This document shows, one piece after another, positions 27,345 through 39,259 of a stretch of 64,000 bases of DNA. Origin of the DNA: Aquipseudomonas ullengensis (GTDB lineage: Bacteria; Pseudomonadota; Gammaproteobacteria; Pseudomonadales; Pseudomonadaceae). The notes below the pieces were generated by a model. The model was not told the origin of the DNA. It made no database searches and saw only the letters and a program-made list of their open reading frames with translations. The DNA is taken from contig NZ_JACJUD010000001.1 of assembly GCF_014174475.1 (NCBI RefSeq), positions 744,001 through 808,000 on the forward strand, read 5' to 3'. Both the position numbers and the translations under genes were made by a program. Each line of letters starts with the position of its first letter. Within the stretch, counting starts at the first letter, position 1.

Positions 27345-28661
27345 TTACAGGTTGTAGCCGCGCTCGTTGTGCTCGGAGAGGTCGAGACCTACAGTCTCGG
27401 CTTCTTCGGTCACGCGCAGGCCCATCACCAGGTCCAGCACCTTGAGGATCACGAAGGTGACCACAGCGGTGTACACCACGGTGAAGGCGACGCCTTTGAA
27501 CTGGATGAACAGTTGCGCGCCGATGTCTTCTACCGCACCGAAGCCGCCCAGGGCCGGAGCTGCGAACACGCCGGTCAGCAGAGCGCCGACGATGCCGCCG
27601 ATACCGTGCACGCCGAAGGCGTCCAGGGAGTCGTCGTAGCCCAGCTTGCGCTTCAGGCTGGTGGCGCAGAAGAAGCAGATCACGCCTGCAGCCAGACCGA
27701 TGATCAGCGAGCCCATCGGGCCAACGGTACCGGCAGCCGGGGTGATGGCAACCAGACCGGCAACCACACCGGAAGCGATGCCCAGGGCGCTCGGCTTACC
27801 GTGGGTGATCCACTCGGCGAACATCCAGCCCAGTGCAGCGGCGGCGGTGGCGATCTGGGTAACCAGCATGGCCATACCGGCAGTGCCGTTGGCAGCGATG
27901 GCGGAGCCGGCGTTGAAGCCGAACCAGCCGACCCACAGCATGGCAGCACCAATCAGGGTCAGACCCAGGTTGTGCGGCGCCATCGGGGTGGTCGGGAAGC
28001 CTTTGCGCTTGCCCAGCACGATGCAGGCAACCAGGCCAGCGATACCGGCGTTGATGTGCACCACGGTGCCACCAGCGAAGTCCAGTACGCCCCAGTCCCA
28101 CATCAGGCCGCCGTTACCGGACCACACCATGTGGGCGATCGGGGCGTAGACCAGAGTGAACCACACCGCCATGAAGATCAGCATCGCGGAGAACTTCATG
28201 CGCTCGGCGAAGGCACCAACGATCAGGGCCGGGGTGATGATGGCGAAGGTCATCTGGAAGGTGATGAACACACTTTCCGGGAAGGCCGCTGTCAGGCTGG
28301 CAGGTGTGACACCTGCGAGGAACGCCTTGGACAGGCCGCCAACAAAGGAGTTGAAGTTAACAACGCCCTGCTCCATGCCAGTGGTGTCGAACGCGATGCT
28401 GTAGCCGTAAACGACCCACAGGATGCTGATCAGACCGGTGATGGCGAAGCACTGCATCATTACCGAGAGGATGTTCTTGGAGCGGACCATGCCGCCGTAG
28501 AACAGGGCCAGGCCCGGGATGGTCATGAACAGCACCAAACAGGTCGCTGTCAGCATCCAGGCGGTATCGCCAGAGTTGAGGACAACCTCGTCAGCCATGG
28601 CCAAGCCTGGCGTTACGAGGGACAAGAGGGCTCCTAGCCCTGCGATCTTACGCAGAGTCAT
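27345..28661 (-). CDS. amtB: Ammonium transporter AmtB
   Basis: 438 residues, ATG at 28661. A signal-peptide-like N-terminus (GLGALLSLVTPGLAMADEVV) precedes the Amt fold, as in E. coli AmtB. Diagnostic stretches include ALFYGGMVRSKNILSVMMQ, DFAGGTVVHINAGIAGLV and FGVHGIGGIVGALLTGVF; the twin histidines lie in these last two. It should conduct ammonium and be blocked by GlnK when nitrogen is plentiful. glnK is 38 bp upstream in the same direction. Confidence 0.96.
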   Translation of the reverse strand: MTLRKIAGLGALLSLVTPGLAMADEVVLNSGDTAWMLTATCLVLFMTIPGLALFYGGMVRSKNILSVMMQCFAITGLISILWVVYGYSIAFDTTGMEQGVVNFNSFVGGLSKAFLAGVTPASLTAAFPESVFITFQMTFAIITPALIVGAFAERMKFSAMLIFMAVWFTLVYAPIAHMVWSGNGGLMWDWGVLDFAGGTVVHINAGIAGLVACIVLGKRKGFPTTPMAPHNLGLTLIGAAMLWVGWFGFNAGSAIAANGTAGMAMLVTQIATAAAALGWMFAEWITHGKPSALGIASGVVAGLVAITPAAGTVGPMGSLIIGLAAGVICFFCATSLKRKLGYDDSLDAFGVHGIGGIVGALLTGVFAAPALGGFGAVEDIGAQLFIQFKGVAFTVVYTAVVTFVILKVLDLVMGLRVTEEAETVGLDLSEHNERGYNL

Positions 28662-28699
28662 ATTGTTTTCTCCTGGGGCGTGGTGTTGGTTTCTGAGGC

Positions 28700-29089
<390 letters not shown>

Positions 29090-29144
29090 TCAAGTCTAAG
29101 CGCAGTGTCTGGCTTTTGAAACGCATCGGCCGCCTCTGGCGCCG

Positions 29145-29160
29145 GCTAGTCCGATGCCAA
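29145..29160 (-). promoter_or_regulatory. Candidate sigma-54 promoter of glnK
   Basis: On the minus strand TTGGCATCGGACTAGC fits the -24/-12 consensus: GG and GC separated by ten bases, with TTGGCAT in place of TTGGCAC and TAGC in place of TTGC. It would initiate near 29132. Upstream, GCACCG and CGGTGC are inverted at 29201-29221, and a perfect palindrome ATGGTGCACCAT lies at 29341-29352; these resemble NtrC half-sites, but their spacing is not canonical. Confidence 0.6.
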
Positions 29161-29452
29161 CCAACCGCATGCGGTGAAGCATTCCCCCGCCTCACCCTGC
29201 GCACCGGTACTGCATCGGTGCACGCGTCACCAGAGACTTAGCAGAAACCTTGCCAGCTCTGCCAAAAGCCGATGAATTCATGCGCTTAGCCTCGCCAGCC
29301 GGGCCTTGCAGGGATTTCGATGCAGTCTGACCGCACAGTCATGGTGCACCATGCGCCGCCGTTGTGCGCGAAAAGAGCGCACCGCCGTGGCGCAGCAATC
29401 GGCTCGGACCTGCGTGCTACACTGCCGGCCGTCTGTTCCCGGAATTCCCGCC

Positions 29453-29716
29453 ATGTTGCCGCCCAAAGCCATCCTCGACACCCTTGCCAGCCATGCCTCA
29501 CGCCTGTTCAGCGGCGATTCCCCGCTCCCGCGCGGTGAGTTCGAGGCGCAGTTCAAGGTGTTGTTGCAGAGCGCGTTCAGCAAGCTGGACCTGGTCAGCC
29601 GCGACGAATTCGACAGCCAGATGGTTGTCCTCGCCCGAACCCGTGCACGCCTCGAGGCCCTCGAAGCCCGCGTCGCCGAACTGGAAGCCCAACCGACTCC
29701 GCCGCCTACCGAGTAA
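29453..29716 (+). CDS. ubiK: UbiK-type accessory factor (BMFP family)
   Basis: 87 residues from ATG at 29453 (MLPPKAILDTLASHASRLFS). The protein is helical, with a C-terminal coiled coil (SQMVVLARTRARLEALEARV). This is the BMFP/YqiC family, which in E. coli is UbiK, an accessory factor of aerobic ubiquinone biosynthesis. The gene is followed 40 bp later by comM, the usual Pseudomonas order. Confidence 0.9.
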   Translation: MLPPKAILDTLASHASRLFSGDSPLPRGEFEAQFKVLLQSAFSKLDLVSRDEFDSQMVVLARTRARLEALEARVAELEAQPTPPPTE

Positions 29717-29756
29717 CTCCCGCTCGGCGCGGCGGCATGCGATCAAGGAGTGATCC

Positions 29757-31253
<1,497 letters not shown>

Positions 31254-31311
31254 ACCCACACCGCAACCGTAAAAACTATCAGGAACGCATTCTAAAAAGA
31301 AAAATACTATC

Positions 31312-31329
31312 GACTATGCTAGGATAGTC
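31312..31329. promoter_or_regulatory. Inverted repeat in front of the betaine transporter gene
   Basis: GACTAT-GCTAGG-ATAGTC is a perfect 6-bp inverted repeat located 48 bp upstream of the transporter start. TATGCT within it could double as a -10 element. It may be an operator or a promoter overlap; its regulator is not identified. Confidence 0.4.
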
Positions 31330-31376
31330 CGCCTTCCGCCCTTGGCGGCCATCCGATCATAAGGAGAGCTAGCTCA

Positions 31377-33353
31377 ATGGAGGCATCTTCGTCTTCGCGT
31401 TCTACCCTCAATCCGCCGGTGTTTTTCGGCTCCACCATCCTCATCGTTGCCCTCGTGCTGTACAGCGTATTGCTGAAAAAACAGGCGCAAGGCGTGTTCG
31501 GCGCCCTGCAAGGCTGGATCATCGGCAACGCCAGCTGGTTCTATGTGCTGACCGTCGCGCTGATCCTGATCAGCACGGTATTTCTCGCCGTCAGCCGCTA
31601 CGGCGACATCAAACTCGGCCCCGACCACAGCCAGCCGGAATACCGCAACAGCACCTGGTTCGCCATGCTGTTCTCGGCCGGCATGGGCATCGGCCTGATG
31701 TTCTTCGGCGTGGCCGAACCCCTGCAGCACTTCAGCTCGCCGCCGGTGGGCGCAGCCGGCACCGTGGATGCCGCGCGCGAGGCGATGAAGCTGACGTTCT
31801 TCCACTGGGGCCTGCATGCCTGGGCGATCTACGCCATCGTCGCGCTGATCCTGGCGTACTTCTGCTACCGCCATGACCTGCCGCTGACCCTGCGTTCGGC
31901 CCTGTACCCGCTGATTGGCGAGCGCATCTACGGCCCCATCGGCCATGCGGTCGATATCTTCGCCATTCTCGGCACGGTGTTCGGTGTCGCCACCTCGCTC
32001 GGCTACGGCGTGCTGCAGATCAACAGCGGCCTGCACCACCTGTTCGACGTGCCGGTCAGCGTACCGGTGCAGATCGGCCTGATCGCCGTCACCTGCACCC
32101 TGGCCACGCTCTCGGTGGCCAGCGGCCTGAACAAGGGCATCCGCATCCTCTCCGAGCTGAACCTGGGGCTGGCGGTGATTCTGCTGCTGTTCGTATTGGT
32201 CCTCGGGCCGACCGTGTTCCTGTTGCAGACCTATGTGCAGAACACCGGCGCCTACCTGTCGGAGATCGTCAGCAAGACCTTCAACCTCTATGCCTACGAG
32301 CCTACCGACTGGATCGGCGGCTGGACCCTGCTGTACTGGGGCTGGTGGCTGTCCTGGTCGCCCTTTGTCGGCCTGTTCATCGCGCGCATCTCACGCGGGC
32401 GCACCATTCGTGAATTCGTCTGCGGCGTGCTGCTGGTGCCGGCGGCCTTCACCCTGCTGTGGATGACCGTGTTCGGCGACAGCGCCATCCACCTGGTGCT
32501 CCACCAGGGCGTGCAGAGCCTGGCCGACACGGCCAATGCGGACAGCTCGCTGGCACTGTTCGCCTTCCTCGAACACTTCCCCTTCAGCACCCTGTCATCG
32601 CTGATTGCCGTGGCCATGGTGGTGGTGTTCTTCGTTACCTCGGCCGACTCCGGCGCCCTGGTGGTCGACATGCTGGCCTCCGGCGGGCGTGACCACACGC
32701 CGCTGTGGCAACGCCTGTTCTGGTCGATCCTGATTGGCGTGGTCGCCATGGCCCTGCTGCTGGCCGACGGTTTGAAAGCCCTGCAAACGGCCACCATCGC
32801 CAGCGCACTGCCGTTCTCCATCGTGCTGCTGGCAGCCATCTGGGGCCTGTTCAAGGCCCTGCGTCTGGATGCCACCAAGCGCGGCATTCGCTACCAGGCG
32901 CTGAACATCTCGCGCCCGGCACAACGCCAGCACGGCGGCTGGCAGCGCCGACTGCGCAACATGGCGATGTTCCCGCGCCGCTCGCATGTCGGTCGTTTCA
33001 TCAGCGAGACGGTGCAGCCAGCCTTCGAGGATGTCGCCGAAGAACTGCGCAAGCAGGGCTACACGGTGCAGGTCAGTCGGGGGGACGACGAGCGCATCCA
33101 GCTCACGGTCGCCCATGGCGAGGAAACCGACTTTTCCTACCAGATCCGCCCACGCGCATTCGCCCAACCCAGCTTCGCCTTCCGCGACACCGGCGATGAC
33201 AACCAGGACGCACGCAAGTACTTCCGCGCCGAGGTGTACCTGCGCGAAGGCGGGCAGGACTACGACGTGATGGGCTGGAGCCGCGATGAAGTGATCGGCG
33301 ACCTGCTCGACCAGTACGAGAAACACATGCACTACCTGCACGTGGTGCGCTGA
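31377..33353 (+). CDS. betT: BCCT family choline/betaine transporter (BetT type)
   Basis: 658 residues, ATG at 31377 with AAGGAG upstream. Twelve membrane helices of the BCCT family; the diagnostic segment WWLSWSPFVGLFIARISRG is present near residue 325. A long cytosolic C-terminal tail (about residues 510-658) is typical of the BetT branch, where it tunes response to osmotic stress. It probably imports choline or a related quaternary amine with protons. Its neighbours do not include bet catabolic genes. It ends at a bidirectional terminator. Confidence 0.9.
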   Translation: MEASSSSRSTLNPPVFFGSTILIVALVLYSVLLKKQAQGVFGALQGWIIGNASWFYVLTVALILISTVFLAVSRYGDIKLGPDHSQPEYRNSTWFAMLFSAGMGIGLMFFGVAEPLQHFSSPPVGAAGTVDAAREAMKLTFFHWGLHAWAIYAIVALILAYFCYRHDLPLTLRSALYPLIGERIYGPIGHAVDIFAILGTVFGVATSLGYGVLQINSGLHHLFDVPVSVPVQIGLIAVTCTLATLSVASGLNKGIRILSELNLGLAVILLLFVLVLGPTVFLLQTYVQNTGAYLSEIVSKTFNLYAYEPTDWIGGWTLLYWGWWLSWSPFVGLFIARISRGRTIREFVCGVLLVPAAFTLLWMTVFGDSAIHLVLHQGVQSLADTANADSSLALFAFLEHFPFSTLSSLIAVAMVVVFFVTSADSGALVVDMLASGGRDHTPLWQRLFWSILIGVVAMALLLADGLKALQTATIASALPFSIVLLAAIWGLFKALRLDATKRGIRYQALNISRPAQRQHGGWQRRLRNMAMFPRRSHVGRFISETVQPAFEDVAEELRKQGYTVQVSRGDDERIQLTVAHGEETDFSYQIRPRAFAQPSFAFRDTGDDNQDARKYFRAEVYLREGGQDYDVMGWSRDEVIGDLLDQYEKHMHYLHVVR

Positions 33354-33364
33354 GCTTCACGCAC

Positions 33365-33405
33365 AAAAAAGCCCCGGCGCCGCAGCACGGCACCGGGGCT
33401 TTTTT
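33365..33405. terminator. Bidirectional terminator between betT and chemoreceptor gene
   Basis: AAAAAAGCCCCGG and CCGGGGCTTTTTT pair around a short GC-rich loop. It sits between the convergent stops at 33353 and 33411 and has T-tracts on both strands. Confidence 0.9.
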
Positions 33406-33410
33406 CATCC

Positions 33411-35387
33411 TCAGCGGAAGCGGCCGACTTCCTGACGCAGTTCCTCGGCCAGGCGATCCAGCTCGCGCGCGGTTTCTGCCAGGTTGGCCACCACGTCGCG
33501 CTGCTCGCTGTTGGCCAGGGCAATGCTCTGCAGGTTGCTGCTGAGCAGCGTTGCGGTGCTGCTCTGCTCCTGGGTCGCGGTGGTGATCGCAGCGAACTGC
33601 TCACCGGCGGCGGTGCTCTGCTCGGCGATCTGCGCCAGCGCGGCGGCCACCTTGGCGTTGAGGTCGAGACCGTTGCGCATCAGCGTCTGGCCCTGCTCCA
33701 TGGTGCTGATGGCGCTGCTGGTTTCGCTCTGGATGCTGCCGATCATGGTGGAGATTTCCGTGGTCGCCTCGCGGGTGCGGGCCGCCAGGTTGCGCACTTC
33801 ATCGGCCACCACGGCGAAGCCGCGACCCATCTCACCGGCACGCGCGGCCTCGATCGCGGCGTTCAGGGCGAGCAGGTTGGTCTGATCGGCGATGGCGGTA
33901 ATCACCCCGACGATGCCGCCAATTTCCTGCGAGCGCTGGCCCAGGGTGTTGACCACCGTGGCGGTGCCATTGAGCGCAGCGGAGATCTGCTCCAGCGCCG
34001 CCGAGGCCTCGTCCATCGAGCTGCGGCCGATGCGCGTCTGCTGCGCATTGGCGCTGGCCATGCGTTCGGTGCTGCGCATGTTGTCGGCGATATCCAGGGC
34101 GGTGGCGCTGAACTCTTCCACCGCACCAGCCATGCTGCCGATTTCGCCGGACTGCTGCTCAATGCCTTCATAGGCGCCGCTGGACAGCCCGCTGAGCACT
34201 TGGGAACGGCTGCTGACCTGCTGCGCGGCGCTGCGGATGTGCGCCACCATGGTCGCCAGCGCTTCGCCCATCTGGTTGAAGCTGCGCGCCAGCTCGCCAA
34301 TCTCGTCCTGACTGGACACATTCAGCCGTGCGCTCAGATCGCCGGCCCCCAGCGCCTGGGCCTGCTGCACCAGATCGCCCAGCGGACGCAGGCGGCGGCG
34401 CAGCAGCCAGGTGACCGCCGCAACCGCCAGGATCATCGCAAGCACGCTGCCAAAGGCCAGTTGCCCACCGACGCGCCAGGTCACCTCGCGGATCTCCGCC
34501 TTAGGCATATTGGCCAGCACCTGCCACGGACCATCGGCAAACGGCGTGGCCACGCTGAAGAACTCCTCGGTGCCATCGCTCCAGAAATGGCCGTGTCCCG
34601 GTGCCTGGGTCAGCTCGGCCATGACTGCGTTCAAGCCATCGGCCTGGCGCATGCCGGCCGGCGGCACCAGCCACTTGCCCTGCTCGTCGAGCAGCGCCAG
34701 GGAGCCGGTCTTGCCGATGCGAAAGCGCTGCAGGTTGCTGAACTGCGCAGCCTGCGCATCGGTGTAGTCGAAGCCGACGAACAACACCGCGATCACCGCA
34801 CCAGCGGGGTCACGCACCGGGGTGTACTGGGTCATGTAGTAGCGATCGAACAGCAGCGCCCGGCCGACATAACTCTGCCCCGCCAGCAGGCGCTGATAGG
34901 CCGGGTGCGCGTGGTCGAGCACGGTGCCGATGGCGCGGGTGCCGTCCTGTTTGTTCAGCGAAGTAGTCACCCGCACGAAATCCGCGCCATCACGCACGAA
35001 CACGGTGGCGACACCGGCGGTGAGCTGGCGAAATTCGTCGACCAGGGCGAAGTCGTTGTTCAGCACCTGGCCATTCAGGTACAGCGCCGGCGGGGTCAGG
35101 GCAGCCACGGGCAGGCGCTCCTCGGCATGCACACTGAGGCCGCTGGCGAAGCGCTTCTCGAACAACCCGGCCAGGCGCTGGGTGCTTTCGCGCAGGCTGC
35201 CGTGGAAGGTGTTGAGCTGGTCGACCAGCAGACGCGCCTCGCTGGCCAGGTGTTCCTCGCGGGTCGCCAGGTTGGCCTGGTCGAGCGAACGCAGGGCGAA
35301 CAGGGTGCTGCCGCTGATCAGCAGAATCAGGATCAGGGCCAGAGCAACGGCGAGTTGCCAGGCAATGCGGGACCTGGGCTGGGACAT
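33411..35387 (-). CDS. Methyl-accepting chemotaxis protein
   Basis: 658 residues. First membrane helix at about 10-30, a large periplasmic sensor domain (about 35-330, probably of Cache type, with [20 protein letters not shown]), second helix ([15 protein letters not shown]), HAMP domain, and a cytoplasmic signalling domain with the conserved hairpin [20 protein letters not shown] and [18 protein letters not shown]. It should signal through CheA. The ligand is unknown; the periplasmic domain is large enough for direct binding of a small acid or amine. Confidence 0.92.
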   Translation of the reverse strand: MSQPRSRIAWQLAVALALILILLISGSTLFALRSLDQANLATREEHLASEARLLVDQLNTFHGSLRESTQRLAGLFEKRFASGLSVHAEERLPVAALTPPALYLNGQVLNNDFALVDEFRQLTAGVATVFVRDGADFVRVTTSLNKQDGTRAIGTVLDHAHPAYQRLLAGQSYVGRALLFDRYYMTQYTPVRDPAGAVIAVLFVGFDYTDAQAAQFSNLQRFRIGKTGSLALLDEQGKWLVPPAGMRQADGLNAVMAELTQAPGHGHFWSDGTEEFFSVATPFADGPWQVLANMPKAEIREVTWRVGGQLAFGSVLAMILAVAAVTWLLRRRLRPLGDLVQQAQALGAGDLSARLNVSSQDEIGELARSFNQMGEALATMVAHIRSAAQQVSSRSQVLSGLSSGAYEGIEQQSGEIGSMAGAVEEFSATALDIADNMRSTERMASANAQQTRIGRSSMDEASAALEQISAALNGTATVVNTLGQRSQEIGGIVGVITAIADQTNLLALNAAIEAARAGEMGRGFAVVADEVRNLAARTREATTEISTMIGSIQSETSSAISTMEQGQTLMRNGLDLNAKVAAALAQIAEQSTAAGEQFAAITTATQEQSSTATLLSSNLQSIALANSEQRDVVANLAETARELDRLAEELRQEVGRFR

Positions 35388-35596
35388 GGGGCGAGCTCTC
35401 CGGGTAAGTAATCAGGTGCGCGAGGGCGCGGCCGCTAGACGATACGTCGGCGGGCGGCGAGAGTACTTGAGCAGATTAGTGCGGCATAGCGCGGAGAGCG
35501 GGGAAAAAGATCAAAACTGCTCAAACGGTCAGCTATGCACCGTGGCGGTGCACATTGCGCCGCTGCAAACGGACAGATGCCGTCTGCGGAGGGCGA

Positions 35597-35618
35597 ACCG
35601 GGGCGTTGCCGCCCCGGT
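35597..35618. other. GC-rich hairpin downstream of amidotransferase gene
   Basis: ACCGGGGCG-TTGC-CGCCCCGGT forms a 9-bp stem. It lies after the amidotransferase gene on the minus strand but lacks a uridine tract, so it is a weak or factor-dependent terminator at best. Confidence 0.45.
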
Positions 35619-35630
35619 GGGTCAACCAGA

Positions 35631-35652
35631 GAACCTGTTTACGATCTCTGAA
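35631..35652. repeat. Solo terminal-repeat end beside a stop codon
   Basis: GAACCTGTTTACGATCTCTG followed by AA matches the left end of the palindromic repeat family (copy 1 at 7055). No matching right end or core is present here. It is adjacent to the stop codon of the amidotransferase gene (35653-35655). Confidence 0.6.
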
Positions 35653-36456
35653 TCAGCAGGCCATCTCGTAGGCCGGGCCGGCCGCGCGCTGGCGGCAGGC
35701 TTCGCCGAAGGCCTGGAAGATCTTCACCGAGTCGGGGTTTTGCGCGGCTTGCCATTCCGGGTGCCACTGCACGGCGAACAGGAAGGGCGACAGGCTCGGC
35801 GCATGGAACGCCTCGACCAGACCATCTTCGGCGCGGGCCAGCGACTCCAGGCCCTTGCCCAGGGTTTTCACGCCCTGGCCATGCAGCGAGTTGACGCGAA
35901 TTTCTTCGCTCTGCATCAGCTTGGCCAGCCAGGAGTTGGCTTGCAGGCGCACGCTGTGGCTCGCCGCGTACTGCACGTCGACCGGGGCGTTGGAATCTTC
36001 GCGGTGATCATTGAAGCCCGGCTCGGCGTAGAGCTTCTGGTACATGTCGCCGCCCAGGGCCACGTTGATTTCCTGCATGCCGCGGCAGATACCGAAGATC
36101 GGCAGGCCACGGGCGATGGCGGCCTTGATCAGCGGCAGGTCGAACAGATCGCGGTCACGATCCTGGCCCTTATCGGGGGTCAGGTTTTCCTGGCCGTAGA
36201 GCGTTGGGTCGATGTTCGAGCCGGCGCCGGTGAGGTACACACCGTCCGCCATGTCGAGGTATTGCTCGAGGTCTTCGATACCGCAGCAGGTAGGCACCAG
36301 CACAGGTACACAGCCGGCGATCTCCACCAGTGGCGTGATGTATTTGTGGGTCATTACCTGATAGTCGTGGCCCTTGCGCTCTTGGGCGCCCATGGACATC
36401 AACACGACGGGTTTGCACTTGGCAGAAGTGTTCTTGGCACTGTTGTTGTTGGACAT
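35653..36456 (-). CDS. Class I glutamine amidotransferase-like hydrolase (PuuD/SpuA type)
   Basis: 267 residues. Peptidase C26 fold with nucleophile C124 in IFGICRGMQEINVALGG and the His/Glu of the triad at H232 and E234 in VQWHPEWQ. It resembles gamma-glutamyl-GABA hydrolases (PuuD, SpuA) of the gamma-glutamylated polyamine route, which would fit the pauR/kauB genes elsewhere in the window. The next upstream gene is a LysR regulator in the same direction; the 360 bp between them hold no other gene. Confidence 0.85.
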   Translation of the reverse strand: MSNNNSAKNTSAKCKPVVLMSMGAQERKGHDYQVMTHKYITPLVEIAGCVPVLVPTCCGIEDLEQYLDMADGVYLTGAGSNIDPTLYGQENLTPDKGQDRDRDLFDLPLIKAAIARGLPIFGICRGMQEINVALGGDMYQKLYAEPGFNDHREDSNAPVDVQYAASHSVRLQANSWLAKLMQSEEIRVNSLHGQGVKTLGKGLESLARAEDGLVEAFHAPSLSPFLFAVQWHPEWQAAQNPDSVKIFQAFGEACRQRAAGPAYEMAC

Positions 36457-36816
36457 ACGTCACCTTGGGGCAGAATCGGTCTGCCGTTGCTGTGCAGGCG
36501 GGTCGGGAGATCGACGCACTACCTGTTTGGCACGGACCGTCTGTCGGCGGCGTAGCTGGGCCTCACCTGGAGGCATGGGAGTAGAAGGTAACGAACCTTC
36601 CGCGACGGCCGCTTAACAGTCGGAACCGCCAGCACAGTCTGCCTGAGCCGTAAAATATGTCAAACAAATCAACTCGATGTCGTTCGCAAATCAGATCGGC
36701 GCGACAAGCTGTATGCGCCTGATGACGGCGCATAGCCCGCACGAAGCCAGCCTGATCGCGGCCTGATGGTCCATTATTTTTTACGCAGGCCGTCCAGAAT
36801 ACTGCAAGCCTGCGCA
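36457..36816. other. Intergenic region between amidotransferase and LysR genes
   Basis: 360 bp without a convincing gene. It should contain the amidotransferase promoter. TTGTTTGACATATTTTAC on the minus strand near 36652-36672 has a TTGACA element and resembles one half of the TGTT-N10-AACA sites at pauR and kauB, but the second half is missing. Confidence 0.4.
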
Positions 36817-37743
36817 TCAGCCCTCGCTGTAGGTCACCGCCGGCAAACGCATTTGCGCCACTTCGGCCAGCAGGTAATCACGCAAGCGGCGCAGGCGCTC
36901 CTCGCCCCGCCGGCCACGCGGCCAGACCAGGTGATAGCTGTCGCCACTGGCTACCGCGCTGGGCCAGGGCAGGCCCAGGCGACCCTGCTCGACATCCTCG
37001 GCAATCATCACCAGGTCGCCGATCGACACCCCGTAGCCACGCCCCGCCGCGACGATGCCCAGCTCCAGGGTGTCGAACACCTGGCCGCCCTTGAGCGGCA
37101 CCTGCTCGCCCAGCTGCATGGCCTGCAGCCAGCGCCGCCAGTCGCGCCGGTCCGGCGTCGGGTGCAGCAGCTCGCTGGCCTGCAGGCGCGCCAGGTCCCA
37201 GGGTTGCCCGGCCGCCGCCTCCGGCGCGCAGACCGGGATCAGCCATTCGGCGAACAGCTCGACGCTCTCCCACTCCGCCGGGAAGTTGCCGCTGCTGCTG
37301 AGCAACACGGCACAGTCGAAGGGCTCGTGGTGGAAGTCGACCTTGTCCACATCCATCCAGGCGCTGGTCAGTTGCACCTCGATGTCGGGGTTGTGCAGGC
37401 GGAAGCGTGACAGGCGCGCCAGCAACCAGCGCATGGTCAGGGTCGAAGGCGCCTTCAAACGCAGGGTGGCGTCGTCGATACGCAGCGCGGTGCAGGCCCG
37501 CTCCAGCGCATCGAAACCCTCGCGCACGCCGGGCAACAGCAGGCGCGCGGTTTCGCTCGGGCGCAGGTTGCGGCCGTTGCGCTCGAACAGGCGGCAGGCG
37601 AAGTGTTCTTCCAGAGTGCGGATGTGCCGGCTCACCGCGCTCTGGGTGATGGCCAGCTCTTCAGCCGCCCGGGTGAAGGACGAGTGCCGGGCGGCGGCCT
37701 CGAAGGCGCGCAGGGCATACAGCGGCGGCAAGTGGCGACTCAT
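36817..37743 (-). CDS. LysR family transcriptional regulator (GcvA-like)
   Basis: 308 residues. The N-terminal winged helix-turn-helix reads LYALRAFEAAARHSSFTRAA and ELAITQSAVSRHIRTLEEHF; the rest is the periplasmic-binding-like effector domain. Sequence character is GcvA-like. In P. aeruginosa the regulator at this site precedes a MATE transporter, as here, where the MATE gene is divergent 136 bp away and is a plausible target. Confidence 0.9.
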   Translation of the reverse strand: MSRHLPPLYALRAFEAAARHSSFTRAAEELAITQSAVSRHIRTLEEHFACRLFERNGRNLRPSETARLLLPGVREGFDALERACTALRIDDATLRLKAPSTLTMRWLLARLSRFRLHNPDIEVQLTSAWMDVDKVDFHHEPFDCAVLLSSSGNFPAEWESVELFAEWLIPVCAPEAAAGQPWDLARLQASELLHPTPDRRDWRRWLQAMQLGEQVPLKGGQVFDTLELGIVAAGRGYGVSIGDLVMIAEDVEQGRLGLPWPSAVASGDSYHLVWPRGRRGEERLRRLRDYLLAEVAQMRLPAVTYSEG

Positions 37744-37879
37744 AGGGATCTATCCATGAGTTTTGATCATGCTAGGCATCGCTTTTTTCCTTTTGTGCCG
37801 GCGTGACTGAGTCCCGAGAATAGCCACATTCTCCAGCCGCCCAAGCGCGGCGGGCAAGCCCGTTTACTGAGCCAGACTC

Positions 37880-39259
37880 ATGCCATATGCCGTTCGCCAC
37901 GAACTCCTCGCCATCTTCCGCCTGGCCGGCCCACTGATCGCCGCCCAGCTGGCCCATGTGCTGATGGTGTTCACCGATACCCTGATGATGGGCCAGCTCG
38001 GCCCGGCCGAACTGGCCGCCGGCGGCCTCGGCGCCGCCAGCTATTCATTCGTCTCGATCTTCTGCGTGGGCGTGTTGGCGGCGGTTGGCAACCTGGTCGC
38101 GATCCGCCACGGTGCGGGCGACACGGCGGGCGTGACCCGCATGACCCAGACCGGCCTGTGGCTGGCCTGGGGCCTGGCCCTGGTCGCCGGCCTACTGCTG
38201 TGGAACCTGCAGCCGCTGTTGCAGCGCTTTGGCCAGGAGCCGCACAACATCACCGGCGCCATGCAGTTTCTCTCCACCCTGGTGTTCGCCCTGCCCGGCT
38301 ACCTCGGCTTCATGGCGCTGCGCGGCTTCACCGCCGCCATCGGTCGACCCGGCCCGGTGATGGCCATCAGCATCGGCGGCGCGCTGGCCAACTTCGCCCT
38401 CAACTATGCGCTGATCCACGGCTGGTTCGGCCTGCCGGCGCTGGGCCTGGCCGGCATCGGCCTGGTCACCGCGCTGGTCAGCAATGTCATGGCCCTGTTG
38501 CTGGCCTGGCACCTCACACGCCATCCGGCCTATGCCGCCTATCCGCTGCGCCACGGCCTGCTCAAGCCCTACCTGGGCGAGTTCCGGGAGCTGCTGCGCC
38601 TGGGCCTGCCGATTGGCGGCACCTACGCGGTGGAGTCCGGCATGTTCGCCTTCGCCACCCTGTGCATGGGCGCCATCGGCAGCCACGCGCTGGCCGCGCA
38701 CCAGGTGGCGATCATGTCCGTGTACGTCGCCTTCATGGTGCCGGTGGGGATTTCCTACGCCACCACCTTCCGCATCGGCCAGCACTATGGCGCCGGGCGC
38801 ATCCGCGAAGCGCGCCGTGCCGGGCGGCTGGGCATCGCCAGCGGCGCCTGCTGCATGCTCGGCTTCGCCCTGCTGTTCTGGCTGGCGCCCGAGTGGGTGG
38901 TGGGGATGTTTCTCGACCGCCATGACCCTGCGTTCGCCGAGATCGTCAGCCTGGCCGTCAGCCTGCTGGCCGTGGCCGCCGTGTTCGAACTGTTCGACGG
39001 TATCCAGACCATCGCCATGGGCGCCATTCGTGGCCTCAAGGATGGCAAGACCACCCTGCTGGTCGGACTCGTCTGCTATTGGGCGATCGGCGCGCCGCTG
39101 GCCTGGGCCCTGGCGTTTCCCGCCGGCTGGGGTGCGGCCGGGGTGTGGTGGGGGCTGGCCGGTGGCCTGGCCTGCGCGGCGCTGGGGCTGACCCTGGGCT
39201 TCGAGTGGAAGACAGCGCGGTTGCTGCGGCCGGTAACGGGCGTATGCCTGGAACTGTAG
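37880..39259 (+). CDS. MATE family multidrug efflux protein
   Basis: 459 residues, twelve membrane helices in two MatE bundles. HELLAIFRLAGPLIAAQLAH at the N-terminus and FTDTLMMGQLGPAELAAGGL are typical of NorM-type cation/drug antiporters. It probably exports cationic compounds using Na+ or H+. The divergent LysR gene may control it. The TAG stop codon (39257-39259) is part of a REP element. Confidence 0.92.
   Translation: MPYAVRHELLAIFRLAGPLIAAQLAHVLMVFTDTLMMGQLGPAELAAGGLGAASYSFVSIFCVGVLAAVGNLVAIRHGAGDTAGVTRMTQTGLWLAWGLALVAGLLLWNLQPLLQRFGQEPHNITGAMQFLSTLVFALPGYLGFMALRGFTAAIGRPGPVMAISIGGALANFALNYALIHGWFGLPALGLAGIGLVTALVSNVMALLLAWHLTRHPAYAAYPLRHGLLKPYLGEFRELLRLGLPIGGTYAVESGMFAFATLCMGAIGSHALAAHQVAIMSVYVAFMVPVGISYATTFRIGQHYGAGRIREARRAGRLGIASGACCMLGFALLFWLAPEWVVGMFLDRHDPAFAEIVSLAVSLLAVAAVFELFDGIQTIAMGAIRGLKDGKTTLLVGLVCYWAIGAPLAWALAFPAGWGAAGVWWGLAGGLACAALGLTLGFEWKTARLLRPVTGVCLEL

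Noticed and set aside
25980..28637. An 885-codon open frame on the plus strand across both ammonium transporter genes
   Set aside because: It is antisense to two clear Amt proteins, lacks any domain and is an effect of high GC codon bias.
29201..29221. Definite NtrC site upstream of glnK
   Set aside because: The half-sites are inverted but spaced nine bases apart, longer than the usual spacing, so it is kept only as a possibility in the promoter entry.
31254..31376. Possible small RNA before betT
   Set aside because: Only an A-rich stretch and a short inverted repeat are visible; no terminator supports an RNA gene.
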